Of a stretch of 64,000 nucleotides of DNA, positions 41,010 through 52,127 are shown piece by piece. Source of the stretch: Diabrotica undecimpunctata (lineage: Eukaryota > Arthropoda > Insecta > Coleoptera > Chrysomelidae). The notes under the pieces are model-generated. The model worked only from the letters and a program-made list of their open reading frames with translations. It was not told the origin of the DNA and did not search any database. The position numbers and the translations under genes are program-made. The stretch covers positions 81,541,017 to 81,605,016 of the forward strand of contig NC_092807.1 of NCBI RefSeq assembly GCF_040954645.1, read 5' to 3'. Numbering within the stretch: position 1 is the first letter of the stretch; the number at the start of each line of letters is the position of its first letter.

Positions 41010-41807
41010 GGGAGGTGAGAATCTTCAAAAAGACCGTCTGGGAAGGTGTCCCAGGTCTGTGTCCCCACCGCGTGGCGAGGCCGCCTACCGACTAAACTCA
41101 CCCCCTCTTCCTCCAGCCGACGGGTCTGGAACCGCACTTAGCGTGCATGTCTGACCCGCCGACCTTACTCCTAATTCCCTCTGGCACTTTTCGCGTGCAT
41201 TCCATTGGTTTGGCGGCCACCTATTCTTCCCCCTCCGCAAAAGCCTCGCGGCAGACTGGTCGGTGAAGTGACCGTCCGGCGCAAGCCATTCGCGGGTCGG
41301 GCGACCGGGCTGCCCTCCCTCCATGATGGAACTAGCGAGACAGGACCAGTTGGTAATTACGAGCAACGCCAAACATTCTTATTTTCATCAATTCATTCAT
41401 TCAATACACACATTCATTCAAAACTCAAGATTTAAAACACGGAGGCCGTCGGCATAGGTTGGATGTAAAAGGTCCTCCCCTGCTAACTGCCCCAGGCGGA
41501 CACGGGTAGAACAAGGAAAACATAAATCAAAACAAGAAACACAAGAGGCACTCAGTCTGAGTCGGATGTAAAAGTCCTTCCCTTGCTGAATGTCTCTTAA
41601 GACATACACCACAGTTAAATAAAATTAGAGTGAAAACGGTAAAATGTTGTATAAATAAAATTGGTAAATAAATAAATAAATAGATAAAACAGAATAAATA
41701 AAATAAAATGAAATAAGGGCAGTCAACGTAGTTTGGATGTAAAGGATCCTCCCCCGCTGACTGCCTTACATGACACAAACACGTTAAAAATAAATAGTGA
41801 CGATCGG
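41010..41807 (-). other. 3' untranslated region with three hairpin-forming repeats
   Basis: GC-rich at 41010-41350, then three diverged repeats at about 41440-41500, 41548-41605 and 41716-41775. They share TTGGATGTAAAAGGTCCTCC-like cores flanked by complementary arms (GGCAGTC and GACTGCC in the last). Located between the ORF2 stop (41808) and the poly(A) tail. Confidence 0.6.
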
Positions 41808-42290
41808 TCATCCCGCTTGCAGACGCCTCTCTTTTTCCTCTTTGTGTTTGATTGTCTTGGTAACAAAAGCAATGACCAGGTCGAAGTATCTCTTGCTATC
41901 GATAGCTTTATCGATTAACTCGTGAGGCTCGCCTAGAGGGGATCCAAGACCCAGCTGTAGCTCGGTACGCCCTGCATGATATGCAGGGCACTCGAGCACA
42001 ACATGCTGCGCGTCATCCACCACTCCACACTCGGGACATAGATCGTCCGCGGTCTTCCCTATACGGTGGGTAAATTTCCTAAACGATCCATGTCCCGTCA
42101 AGAACTGTGTGAAGTTGACACGCCGATGCCGGCATTCGTACTACCTCACCACATCCGGAATCAGGGATCTCGTCCACGCCGCCTTTCCGACTTCGGCTGT
42201 CAATTCCCTCTGCCACGTCTGTAGACTTCTCGTCCTTTCCTGTGGTCCTGAACCTATTGCCCCATTGCCCCTTTGGTTATACAGGTTATA
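41808..42290 (-). pseudogene. R1-like ORF2 C-terminus with CCHC finger
   Basis: Upstream part: RTRSLQTWQRELTAEVGKAA and TRSLIPDVV, then a stop. The open part (97 residues from 42101) reads LTGHGSFRKF, HRIGKTADDLCPECGVVDDA and QHVVLECPAY, the C..C.......H....C finger near the end of R1/Jockey ORF2. It joins logically to the ORF2 part ending near 46290. Confidence 0.82.
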
Positions 42291-42295
42291 CAGTT

Positions 42296-43080
42296 AGGGC
42301 TATACAACATCTCAAAAGCGCCTATACTAGTACACAAAACAAGTTACACTAATAACAAACAGAACGGACCAAAATTCGACAACTATACACCTCCAATCCG
42401 GAAACACTATATACACAATCACAAACATTTACGACCCACCCGGAGGAGACAACAACAATATATTAAACAAACATAAAACACAAATAGAAACTGACACAAA
42501 CAAGACAATAATTACAGGTGACTTTAACGCAAAGCACACAAGCTGGGGAGGTAACATAACCGACACCAGAGGACAAAACATAATACACTGGACAACCACA
42601 AAACATATATACATACACAACAAACACAATAGTCCTCCAACTTTTCTCACCTTGAGGGGGAAAAGCTGGATCGACTTGACGCTAACTAAAAACCCGTCAG
42701 TTAATGATTGGATGGTCGTGGAGGAGGAAACTCTTAGCGACCACCAATACATTACATTCAACATCAAAAGACATACACAACACAACCTAAACACAAACAA
42801 ACCCAAACTTAACATAGCACACATAGACAGAAACAAACTAAACACACTCATGAACACAAAGGCTTGGGATCTGTCAGGTACTACCGACCTAAAAGCCGAA
42901 AACATCCAAAAAGACTTCATCCAAATTACAAAAGAAGCATCAAGAAGAATAAAAAAAGACAGGAAACCAAACCAAGTTTGGTGGAATGAGGAACTAGATA
43001 GACTAAAAGGGAAACAAATAAAAGTAGAAGACGTTACCAACAGGAAATGGACCCAATCAACAAAAGAAGGGACGAAATAA
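42296..43080 (+). pseudogene. R1-like endonuclease domain, broken
   Basis: The start reads RAIQHLKSAYTSTQNKLH, then a deletion near 42345, then TIYTITNIYDPPGGDNN, TIITGDFNAKHTSWGG (catalytic Asp-Asn of APE-type nucleases) and SWIDLTLTK with LSDHQYITFNI (catalytic Asp-His). The open frame 42652-43080 covers the end of the nuclease and the linker. It nicks target DNA for target-primed reverse transcription in the family. Confidence 0.8.
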
Positions 43081-45659
43081 CATATACAACAAACAAAAGA
43101 AAATATAAAGATGCTATCAAATTAGCAAAAAGAACAGCAATTAGGCAGTACCTGACGAATCACGACCCAGACAATCCCTGGAACCTAGGTTACACAATAA
43201 TCAAAAAAAGAGAAGACAGCAACAGTACAATAAATACCATCAAAAAATCAGATGGAACATAGGCAACAAACAGGGAGGACATAATAAAATATCTACACGC
43301 AAAATACTTTCCAAAAGACAATGACGAATACGACAATGATACACACAGAACACTGAGAATGAAAGAATACACACACAACGCAGAAAATGACATAGACTTT
43401 ACACAGGACGAGATACAGACCACAATACGAGACATGAAAAACAAAAAAGCCACGGCCACAGACGGACTCAGTAAAGAAATAGTAGAAATCATACACAACA
43501 TAAAACCAGAACTACTGACAGAACTGTACAACCACTGTTTACATACAGGTGAATTACCAGAGTGCTGGAAGAGGGCGGACATGGTCTGGCTACCCAAAAA
43601 AGATGGGGGCAAAAGGCCGATCTGCCTCCTTCCAACACTGGAGAAGATCCTAGACAAATTAACGGCCAAAAGACTGACACACTACCTGGAAACGAACGAG
43701 AAACTAAATAAAAACCAATTTGGTTTCAGACAAGGACACTCAACAATAGACGCCATAACACAAATCATAGACAAAATAAATTTCAACAAACAGTTCAAAC
43801 TCCATACACTACTAATAACGCTGGATCTCCAGAATGCCTTCAATTCAGCATGGATACCAGCCATAAAAAACAAACTACACGAAGCACACACACCACATAA
43901 CATACTTAGACTTTGCACGAACTTTCTAGAAAACCGCACGGTCACAACCGAAAACATACAAGACAAAACGGAAAAAGGTTGCCCTCAGGGGTCGAGCCTG
44001 GGCCCCATCTTGTGGATTCTACTGATGGAGTCTTGGTTCGACACCATAAAGCAAACAAACGTCACAACCGACTACGACATAATACAAGCTTTCGCCGACG
44101 ACCAAATAATTTTGCTTGCAGGGAAATCTTTAAACCAAATTGAACACAAATGGTCGCAAATATGGACGGCGTGTGAAAAATGGGCTGAGTCTTACAAACT
44201 GTTATACAACAGTAGTAAGACAGAAGCCTTGTTCATCCCACATAGACCAACCAGGGCTCCTCGAGTCAAAATCAACAATGATTTAATAACACCGTCAGCA
44301 AACCTAAAATACTTAGGGCTGACCATAGACACGGGCCTTCAATGGTTGGAACATGTCAAGTTGAACAGGCAGAAAGCATCTGACATTGGACACAAGCTAT
44401 TCATAATTGCAGGCAAAGACTGGGGTCGCAAAGCACACACACTCAAGGCTATCTACGAAAGCGCGATAAAACCCATGCTCATATACGGAGCAGAGATCTG
44501 GGGAAAAAGAGCGACAGACTCGAGAATCGCAAAACAATTGGCTGCCGCAGAGAGACCATTCCTGCGAGCAATCACGAGGGCATATAACACCGCCCCCACA
44601 TCGGCCCTCCATGTACTAGCCGGAACAACTCCGCTGAAAGTAGATGCCTTGGCAACACATAAAACTTACACAGAACACAAGGACGCAATAAATACACTAA
44701 AAACTAGAACTATAGAGACACCACACCCGACAGCACGAATCATAAAACAACTACATAACACAAATACACCTGACATAAAAGCATATGCAGATGCAAGTGT
44801 TAAAACCATAGGAGACAGCACAAGCAAGACAATAGGAATAAACATAGAAACAACACGAACAAACATTAGAACAAACTACAAAATACTGACAAGTGGAAAC
44901 ATAAACGACCTAGAAACCCTTGCTCTACACATTAACACCGAAAACATCATACAGAACATACGAGAATACAGAGGCAAGACAATCTCCTTCTATACAGACT
45001 CACAGATCCTTATACAACAACTGTATAACGGAAATAACAGAAACAAGTACATCATAAAAATAAAAAAGAACCTGGAGACGCTCACAAAACACAATATCCT
45101 ATACACCACCACAAAAATACTATACGAGCTATACAAAAATAGAAACGAGCAAGGACACAAAACCGCACAAAATCTAGCAAATCAGGCACACTTAAACCCG
45201 CAAAACACAATAACAATAACCACTAAAGACGACATAAAACAGATCAAACTAAATACAAAACTAGCAAAATGGCAACAAGACTGGAACACTACGACAAAAG
45301 GACGCAAGACCTACAACATAATACAACAAGTAAGACTAACGGATCCAAAATTTAATTGGAAAACCATACAACTTCTCACCGGACACGGACACACACAAGA
45401 GTACTACCAAAGATTCAACCTAAGAGACACCAACGGAAACTGTACTCATTGTAACACAACCGAAGACCAACGACACATAATAAATGACTGTACAATACTT
45501 CAAAGAGTAACAGCAAGACGAATACTCACAGACAAACTAGCACAAATACACATGACTTACCCACCAACGAACGTCGACACCACAAACAAAGAACTAACAA
45601 AATGGATAAACGATTGGGGAGAGCAACTAATACAAGATGACGACGCAATAGATCAGTAA
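43047..45659 (+). CDS. R1-like RT with RNase H-like and CCHC regions
   Basis: One frame with a single nonsense TAG at 43260-43262; the part from ATG 43359 is 766 residues. RT: ADMVWLPKKDGGKRPICLLP, KNQFGFRQGHSTIDAI, LLITLDLQNAFNSAW (first Asp), GCPQGSSLGPILW, and IQAFADDQIIL (active site FADD). Beyond the thumb, an RNase H-like stretch has AYADASVKTIGD and ISFYTDSQILIQQL. Near the end NCTHCNTTEDQRHIINDC is a CCHC finger and LLTGHGHTQEYYQRF a conserved block. It copies the element RNA at the nicked target. Frameshifted from the nuclease at about 43070. Confidence 0.88.
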
Positions 45660-46275
45660 AACATACACACAAGCCCACAAACTCATACACAATCAAAACA
45701 CATCTACATACACACACATACACACTCACACGCATACACACACACACAAATACGCACACAACCACACATACACACCTACACAAAATCGGGCATCAATAAA
45801 ACCAATAAAATCGGCCTCAGGCCACAGATAAATTACCTTTGCCCTCTGCGGCAGGAGACACGGAATCATAAGACTTTAGTGCACAGCAGAACAGTTGCAA
45901 AGTGATAGTACACAAACTTTAAAAGTGATAGGACACCAAAAGTGATAGGACACTAAACTAAGAGTAGTAGGATAATTAGTAGATAATAGAATAGAATAGG
46001 GACATAGAATAGAATAGAATAGGACATAGAATAATTTTAAGAATTCAAAATTTTACTTCAATAAAAACAAATAGATTTTAGTTTAATTAGCCCGGTTAGA
46101 GTAGTTTAATATAGGACAAACTAGTAATGTAAGTAGATATAGATCAACATACAACCCTCTTCCACCTCACCAATCCATTCACAATAGTTAATAACTTCCA
46201 CATAGAAATTAAAGAAAACATATGTAAAACTCGGTAATAATTGTAACTCATGTATTTTTAAAAAATAAAGAAAAT
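45660..46275 (+). other. 3' region of nested R1-like element
   Basis: CA-rich to 45790, then AAAATCGGCCTCAGGCCACAG and GGACATAGAATAGAATAG-type short repeats (about 45960-46025), ending in an A-rich tail. Confidence 0.6.
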
Positions 46276-46289
46276 CAGGGGCGCCTTTC

Positions 46290-47009
46290 TTTCACCACGA
46301 ATTTTTGGAGTGCGGCGATGGGATGGGTTCGCTTGACAGGGCTTCGCTACATATTGGATAGAACAGGTCGTATGCCGAAAGGTAGGCAGACCAGGGCCAC
46401 GATTTGTTTGTGCACTCCTTGGAGTGGACAAATGAATCGATGGAACAAACAACCTTTACTCATGCCCCTTCGGTACGTTCGGACTCTTTCTCCGGCCAGA
46501 ATATGCACCAGTACAGAACCAGCCACCACCTGTAAGGCTATGGTCGATACGGTTCTATACGCGCTGCACACCCTGATCAGAGGTTTTCTCTGAGCCCTAA
46601 GAAGCATGTCTTTGTACTTTGTCATTCGAAGGACCTCGTGCCACACTGGGGCCCCGTACAACACTATGGACAGGATTGATTGCAGCATCACTGTCCTTTT
46701 CTGGGATCCCGGACCCCCTATATTTGGCATCAGTTTATTTAGTGTGGAGGTCCTTTTTTCTGCCTTCCGACATGCTTCTTGTACGTATTGTCCGAATGTA
46801 ATCCTGTCGTCAAATATTATACCTAAGTATTTCATTGTCTTCTGGGGTCTTATTGCGGAGCCTTTGTATTCAAATAAAATATCATTTCTTTTTCTCAGTC
46901 CCCTCAAGATTATGGCTTCCGTCTTCTCTACTGCTAGCTTTAGGTCATTTCCTTCTATCCAGGCCGCGGTCCTTCGTATTGCTCTATTTACTTTTGCTAT
47001 ATTCCCCAA
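46290..47009 (-). pseudogene. R1-like ORF2, RT end (thumb)
   Basis: 220 residues from 47009: NDLKLAVEKTEAIILRG, KTMKYLGIIFDDRITFGQY, LYGAPVWHEV and ALQVVAGSVLVHILAGERV, the usual order after the RT active site in R1-like elements. The frame then runs into a stop; further residues to about 46290 continue in another frame before the nested insertion. Confidence 0.82.
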
Positions 47010-47314
47010 TTCGTATCGTCTTCGACTAGTAAAGCTAGATCGTCCGCGTATGCAATCGCTCTCACTCCACTCTCCTTGTTTACTTCTAGTACCCCGTTAT
47101 ATAATATATTCCATAGTAAAGGTCCCAGGACTGACCCCTGGGGTACTCCCGCGGTCATCTCTTTCTTCTTTTTTTTCGATATGCATACGGTTCTGTTAGA
47201 TAGGTAGTCCTTTATTATATTGGACATATATTCTGGGGTCCATTCGACGATTTTGTCTACTATAAGGCCCCAATTTGCTGAGTTAAATGCATTTTTTATG
47301 TCCAACAAACCCAT
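46997..47314 (-). pseudogene. R1-like ORF2, RT palm
   Basis: MGLLDIKNAFNSANW (first catalytic Asp), AGVPQGSVLGPLLWNILYN and AIAYADDLALL (active site YADD). A stop follows; the next piece is in another frame. Confidence 0.87.
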
Positions 47315-47822
47315 ACTGTTGATTTGATAACACTCTCATATCTTCCAACACGCCTTCCAGCCTCTTCTTGATAAGTCTTTCATAGAACTTACCAAGACAG
47401 TCCAGGAGGCATATTGGCCGATAGGAGGATGCTGAATCGGGGGGTTTCCCAGGCTTTAGAAGTAGAACTAGGTTCGCTTTCTTTAAGTCCCTGGCAAACT
47501 CTTGTTTCTGCAGTAGGTCGTTACATATTCTTCTGTTCAAACCTGGTTTCTCAGTTGCTACAATTTTAATTGCCTCTGGTGGCAGCCCGTCGGGGCCGGG
47601 AGCTTTCCCCGTCTTCATTTCCTGGCCAGCGGTTCGTATTTCCTCTTCTGTGAACTCCTCTATCATTGTTGGAAAGATTTTTATAAAATTTTGGATTTTT
47701 TTGGTGGGGAAGAGGAGTTCAGCTGATTCCATCCGCTGGTCCTCGTCGAGTTTATATGGGGCGATGACCTTCAACGTCTTCATGGTAATTTTATATGCGT
47801 CGCCCCATATATTCTCTTCCAA
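47283..47822 (-). pseudogene. R1-like ORF2, RT fingers
   Basis: 179 residues: KTGKAPGPDGLPPEAIK, KKANLVLLLKPGKPPDSASS, YRPICLLDCLGKFYERLI and NQQYGFVG. The usual stretch between GF.G and LLDIKNAF is partly deleted, which breaks the frame to the palm. Confidence 0.87.
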
Positions 47823-48765
47823 TGCTTTTATCAGGGTCTGCCACTTTTCTTTTTTTTCCTCTCCTATTTTTTTATTTAGGGTTCTCTTTAGATCTTTATA
47901 TATTTCTTTAAGCTCGAGGTTGCTCTGGCTTCTCGTGTAATTCCTTCGAGCTCTGAGGCATCTGATTTTTTATTTTCTTTTCTCTTCACGATGGCCAACT
48001 TTGCAGCGTTTTCTAGTGCTCTTCTCAGTTGACCAAGGTCAGAAATCTCGTCCTCATTGATATTTCTGACCTCCGATAGGTACGTGGTTTTATTAAAATA
48101 GATTTTCGTGTGACCTATCGGCCGCCTTACTTCCCCTTTTACCTTTATGTCGTATTTTATGTAACGGTGGTAGGTGAATAATTGATCGTCGAGGACATCC
48201 CACCCGTGTACTCTTCTGGATAGCCCTTCACTCGCGATCGTGACATCAATGTGTGTTTGGCTGGCCCCTCACACGAAGGTTGGTTTATCGTTGTTTAATA
48301 CTTGGAGGCCAGCCTGGGCTATTCATTCGTTCCAGAGTTCCCCCTTTTTGTCGTTTATGGGGGAACCCCATAATATGGATTTCGCGTTTATGTCCCCGGC
48401 GATCAAAATTTCATTTTCATTCGTGGCGGCGCTCATTATTTCGTCTACGATGGCTTTGTACCTCAGCATAGGGATGTTGGGGGATTTGTAACATGCCAGG
48501 AGGCAGAAATCCCTCAAACTAATGAGGATATAGTTCCCCCCCCCTGACGATGCTCCGCACTCCCACATCCCTGTTTCTAATGAGCACCGCCACGTTTTTT
48601 CCGTCATCCTGGACCCAACCACCGCCTGAAGTAATCTTCTGGTTTGGTTCTGGGACGATGAGCAGGTCTGTTTCTAGCTTGCAGGCTTTTGCGTGCACAA
48701 GGTCGTGCGCTCTGCCCACGTTCACCTGCAATATTCGTATACCAGGTTGATCCTTGAGGTCCGTT
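47823..48765 (-). pseudogene. R1-like ORF2, APE-type endonuclease
   Basis: Broken frames: ILQVNVGRAHDLVHAKACK and LLIVPEPNQK (with catalytic Glu region) at 48765-48640, then YKSPNIPM, EILIAGDINAKSILWGSPI (catalytic Asp-Asn) at about 48350-48420. After that a GRHVYPGGLSRR-like decayed stretch. The nuclease picks the insertion site in the family. Confidence 0.78.
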
Positions 48766-49041
48766 TTGGTTCAGTTCCCTGAGGTCGTTATTGCATCGGA
48801 TTCACGTCTCGTTAATAAATTAAAATACCTACGAACTAAAATAAATAAATAAATAAATATAGATAAATAAAATAAGTAAATACAATTTATATACGTATAA
48901 ATAAAATAGTTAGCTGTTTTAAACGAAACCCTGTGAGAGATGGTCTCCTGTTTCACTGGTGGACTGTATATGGGTCCACCCTCGTTCTCCAGGAGACCAC
49001 CTCTCGCCTTTTCGTTTTCTTTTTTCTTTTTTTTCTAATAT

Positions 49042-50181
49042 TTAGAGGGGCTCCCTTTCCCCTCCCCTGCCGTATACCCACGCTCTATAGGCTGGGCATG
49101 CCATGCGATCCATGCGATGCCCTTCTTCTTTGCATGTAAGGCAGTAAGCAGTGCCGCTACACTGCACAGCCGTGTGACCGCTGTTAAAGCAGTTGCAGCA
49201 GCATGCTACCCTGCTTTCACCATTGCACTCATAAGTGTTGTGCCCGTATAAGAGGCATTTGTAACATCTTACGGGCGTGTACTTTTCCATGATCGGGCAT
49301 GACACCCAGCCTATAATGATTGAGCTATATTTCCTCAATTCTGCGGCTTTTGTTGGGCGTACGGCTATAGTAGCAACCTGTTCCCCGTACCTACTGGTCC
49401 TTAGCGTTTTTATGTCCACCTCGTCTTTGGGGATACCTGTGTATGCCTTTATGGCGCTATGTAGCCTCTCCTCTGTTACGCCAGGGTCCAACCCCGTTAT
49501 TGTAAAATGGATTTCCTTTTTACGTATGGCCATGTTCATACCAGACATCCTCGTATCCATTTCTTTTTTCAATTTTTCCGCGGCTCCTTTCCCTTTTAAT
49601 TTTACGATGATGTCTCCTCCTTCGGTTTTTTTTAGTCTGTCCACTTTTATTCCTTTCTTTCCGATATCTATCTTTTGATTCATTTCTTTTAACACTTCTG
49701 TATACTTTTTTTCTCCCATTTTAATTAGGAGGGCTTCCTCTTGTTCATTTCTCACCCCTTTATCCATTTCCTTTCCTCTTACTATAATTTCCCAAGTAAT
49801 ATTCTCCCCCCGACCCACGAATTCGAGTGACTTCCGCACGTCGTCTTTGTTGATCTCGTTGTTGACGATTACTTTGACCGTTTCCGGTTGCTTCTCCCTT
49901 TCTTTTATCTGCTTGATGGCCTTCTCGGCCATCTCATACATCCCGTGTCTTTTTATTTTTGTGACGTATGTGTACCACTGTTTTTTTTGCCTAGCCATAG
50001 ACCTTCTCTTAGCATTCTCGATGTACTCTATGCTCCCCTCTTTGCATCCCTCTATGAGTTCAAAGACTTCTTCCCTATAAGTTCTTATTACACTTTCTAT
50101 CCCCCCTCTTTTGCTTCTTTTTTTGTTATTATTAGACATTCCTTTTTTTCTACTGTTTCTTGTAGGCCCCCCTGTTCCCAC
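49042..50181 (-). CDS. R1-like ORF1 (Gag-like), C-terminal part with three CCHC knuckles
   Basis: 379-residue frame. The N-terminal 180 residues are highly charged. Then IHFTITGLDPGVTEERLHSA and LRTSRYGEQVATIAV form an RRM-like block. CCHC knuckles follow: CYKCLLYGHNTYEC, CCNCFNSGHTAVQC and CLTCKEEGHRMDRMAC. It binds the element RNA to form the RNP. The true N-terminus of the protein is in the upstream pieces (50292-51004), separated by frame changes. Confidence 0.83.
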   Translation of the reverse strand: MGTGGPTRNSRKKGMSNNNKKRSKRGGIESVIRTYREEVFELIEGCKEGSIEYIENAKRRSMARQKKQWYTYVTKIKRHGMYEMAEKAIKQIKEREKQPETVKVIVNNEINKDDVRKSLEFVGRGENITWEIIVRGKEMDKGVRNEQEEALLIKMGEKKYTEVLKEMNQKIDIGKKGIKVDRLKKTEGGDIIVKLKGKGAAEKLKKEMDTRMSGMNMAIRKKEIHFTITGLDPGVTEERLHSAIKAYTGIPKDEVDIKTLRTSRYGEQVATIAVRPTKAAELRKYSSIIIGWVSCPIMEKYTPVRCYKCLLYGHNTYECNGESRVACCCNCFNSGHTAVQCSGTAYCLTCKEEGHRMDRMACPAYRAWVYGRGGEREPL

Positions 50182-50291
50182 TTCGTTTTTTCAAAGACCT
50201 TTTCTTCCCATTTATTTTTATAGATTTGGCTAAAGGCGTTTGAGTCTCCTCCTTTGTTTAGGACCCCAATTATTTTTTCTGTGTCCTTCCT

Positions 50292-51004
50292 CTACCTTTC
50301 CTGTTCTATCTTTAATTGACATTGCTCGCATGTTTCCTCTTCTTCCTCCTCTTGTGACACTTGGATTTGGCTGGCTTTATTTTGGATCGTGTTTATTTCT
50401 CCCAATAGCTTCTTCATTCTAATCCTTTCTTCTTCTATGGATCCATCCATGTTCAGGATATCGAGCATCTCCCTCATCTTCCTCTGGACCCTCTCTTTGT
50501 CCGTTTCTACGGAGTATTTCTTACTCTCCTCTAATTTCTCCTTCTTAAATTTCTCGTTAATCTCCAAACCATCCCCCTTCCTTTTTTTACTTGTTGCATT
50601 TCAATTCTCTCCTCCTCATCGAACAGAAAAGTTGCCAGGATACTCTCTTCTATGTCCTGCCATCCTGCTTCCCCTTGGCTTTCTTTTTTTCTTTCGGATT
50701 CTGCCTTCGCATTCTCTACTATTTCTGCGGAGGAACCTTCGTCTCCTTTGTCTTCCTCCTCTTTTTCTTCTTCTTCCCTATTTGTTTCTCCTAGAATCTC
50801 TTCCCCTACCAGTGTTGAGTGTTTCTGTTCCAATAGTTCCAATTCAAATTTTCTCTGCTCTTCTTCGTCTACTTTTCCGTCTTGCGTGTGTTCATTCCCA
50901 TTCACGTTTTTATCTGTAGGATTGTACTTGTTCGTTTGCATTGGGTCGTCTTCGTCTTTCATCTTCACATTTTTTGATTGATTCGGATTCATATGAATTC
51001 TCAC
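50292..51004 (-). pseudogene. R1-like ORF1, acidic/charged N-terminal part in two frames
   Basis: 51004-50531 (157 residues) is rich in Glu, Lys and Asp (REEEEKEEEDKGDEGSS). 50567-50292 (91 residues) reads KEKLEESKKYSVETDKERVQ and ends EEEEEETCEQCQLKIEQER. Low-complexity charged N-termini of this kind are usual in R1-like ORF1. Frame changes at about 50545 and 50285 break it. Confidence 0.65.
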
Positions 51005-51191
51005 GAGTCGGGACGTGCTATTCGTCCGACGCGGCAGTGCGCCCTTACCGCGTTAAGGCTGGATTACTTCGGGAGGTCGCCAGGTATCCCGAAGGGATCG
51101 TTTATGATGCTCTAACCTTCACATCTGTCATATCTTTAGCACGATGCCTTCCACCGTGATAATGGGGATCTTTTATCGAGGTTTACTCCTC
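51005..51191 (-). other. 5' untranslated region of the R1-like element
   Basis: GC-richer than the surroundings; no frame. An internal promoter is expected here in non-LTR elements, but I cannot identify its boxes. Confidence 0.5.
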
Positions 51192-51206
51192 TAGAAGTTA
51201 CCAACA
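51192..51206. repeat. 15-bp target duplication, right (TAGAAGTTACCAACA)
   Basis: Matches 40986-41000. Confidence 0.92.
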
Positions 51207-51420
51207 TTAGATCTGATATAATTCACTTCCTGGATTCTCTAGGAAACGGGAAAAATATTTGTAATTTCATTGTTAGTGGCGAAAATCAGATCGTAAGATC
51301 AAGTAACACTAGTCTTCGCTTCATCTGGAATAGCTATAACTTTATTGGAAAAAGTACGAATTGCGCATTTGTCCTTGATATGTTTTTTATAATTGTCGTA
51401 TTGCTAGACTAAGAACGCAT
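51207..51420 (+). pseudogene. Helitron Pif1-type helicase fragment, right part
   Basis: Across the removed insertion the frame reads VTNIRSDIIHFLDSLGNGKN, a decayed Walker A (FLDG.GGTGK in relatives), then LVFASSGIAITLLEKVRIAH (about 51312-51372), the ALASSGIAATLL..G.TAH block of Pif1-type Helitron helicases. Several breaks; no Rep domain seen in the window. Confidence 0.75.
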
Positions 51421-51655
51421 CCATTGAATTCTGACAGGCAGGCGGTGGGGGAAACCTTTTTTAGATATCTAATAGAACGGAGCAAGACACCCTGACATCT
51501 TCTGGCAGTATGACATTAGGACAGAAGACGCCAGGGTAGTTCCGGATTTTCCATGTTCCGGCTAATACCTTAACCACTGCTCCAGAGTAGTGGTTGTACC
51601 ACGTAATTAAAAACTATTAATTAAGAGATTAAGGTTCTTTCCGATCTGCCTTTTG
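51421..51655. other. No gene recognised
   Basis: Short stretch between the helicase fragment and the Harbinger element, with GACATCTTCTGGCAGTATGAC/GTCATACTGCC-like decayed symmetry around 51500-51530. Confidence 0.35.
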
Positions 51656-51845
51656 CCCGATGTCACATTATGCGTTTTGACCGGATGCGTTAGAAATACT
51701 CCAGTTCGACGGGTTGGCGACAACTCACGACTTTATATGAGATGTGTCACACTATGCGTTCCTGCTGCATCTAGCAGACATCGCCACAACTACCTGCGGC
51801 AAGATGGCTAGACCGGAAGACCGAAATGCATTGACGACCGGAAAG

Positions 51846-52016
51846 TGTTCGGCCTTGATAAATTTATTACTTGCAATCAGAATAAGCCAGCACTTTGGGA
51901 TAAAAGAGTAAAAGAATACAGTGCCAAAATTGACGAGAAAAAGCATGGATAGAAGTTGGCGAAAATTTTTATGACGATTGGGCAGAATTAAACGCTAATA
52001 AAAGGCACGAAAAAGG
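51846..52016 (+). pseudogene. MADF-domain protein segment (Harbinger ORF)
   Basis: Reads VFGLDKFITCNQNKPALWDK, VKEYSAKID and, after a frame change at an A-run (about 51940), AWIEVGENFYDDWAEL. This is a MADF core. It ends GAAAAAGGTAAGAC, which looks like a splice donor, so it may be the first exon. Confidence 0.72.
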
Positions 52017-52038
52017 TAAGACATTTGTTATTTGAGTA

Positions 52039-52044
<6 letters not shown>

Positions 52045-52125
<81 letters not shown>
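52045..52125. repeat. (TA)n tract
   Basis: About 80 bases of TA alternation inside the Harbinger element; the same place as a possible intron. Confidence 0.95.

Positions 52126-52127
<2 letters not shown>

Larger units (their letters stand above)
42293..46275 (+). mobile_element. Second R1-like element, nested, opposite strand
   Basis: Starts at the ORF2 start (5'-truncated, no ORF1) and ends with AT-rich sequence AAAAAATAAAGAAAATCA. It splits ORF2 of the surrounding element. The sense strand is very rich in A and C and poor in G. I could not find its target duplication with confidence. Confidence 0.75.
41001..51191 (-). mobile_element. R1-clade-like non-LTR retrotransposon, full length but split by a second one
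   Basis: Bounded by a 15-bp duplication; a nine-base T run at 41001-41009 is its poly(A) tail read from the other strand. ORF1 (three CCHC knuckles) lies at 51004-49042. ORF2 runs from about 48765 to 46290 and resumes at 42290-41808 after an oppositely oriented insertion. Excluding that insertion it is about 6.2 kb, a normal R1-type length. Both ORFs have frame breaks. It lies in a Helitron helicase remnant, not in rDNA. Confidence 0.88.

Noticed and set aside
41085..41435. GC-rich stretch with frames on both strands, possible host exon
   Set aside because: It lies between the ORF2 stop and the poly(A) tail of the R1-like element, so it is 3' untranslated sequence.
42429..43669. Minus-strand frames of 160-200 residues
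   Set aside because: Antisense to the nested R1-like ORF2; low complexity caused by its A/C-rich sense strand.
50389..50981. Plus-strand frames of 109-176 residues, Ser/Phe/Leu-rich
   Set aside because: Antisense of the Glu/Lys-rich R1-like ORF1.
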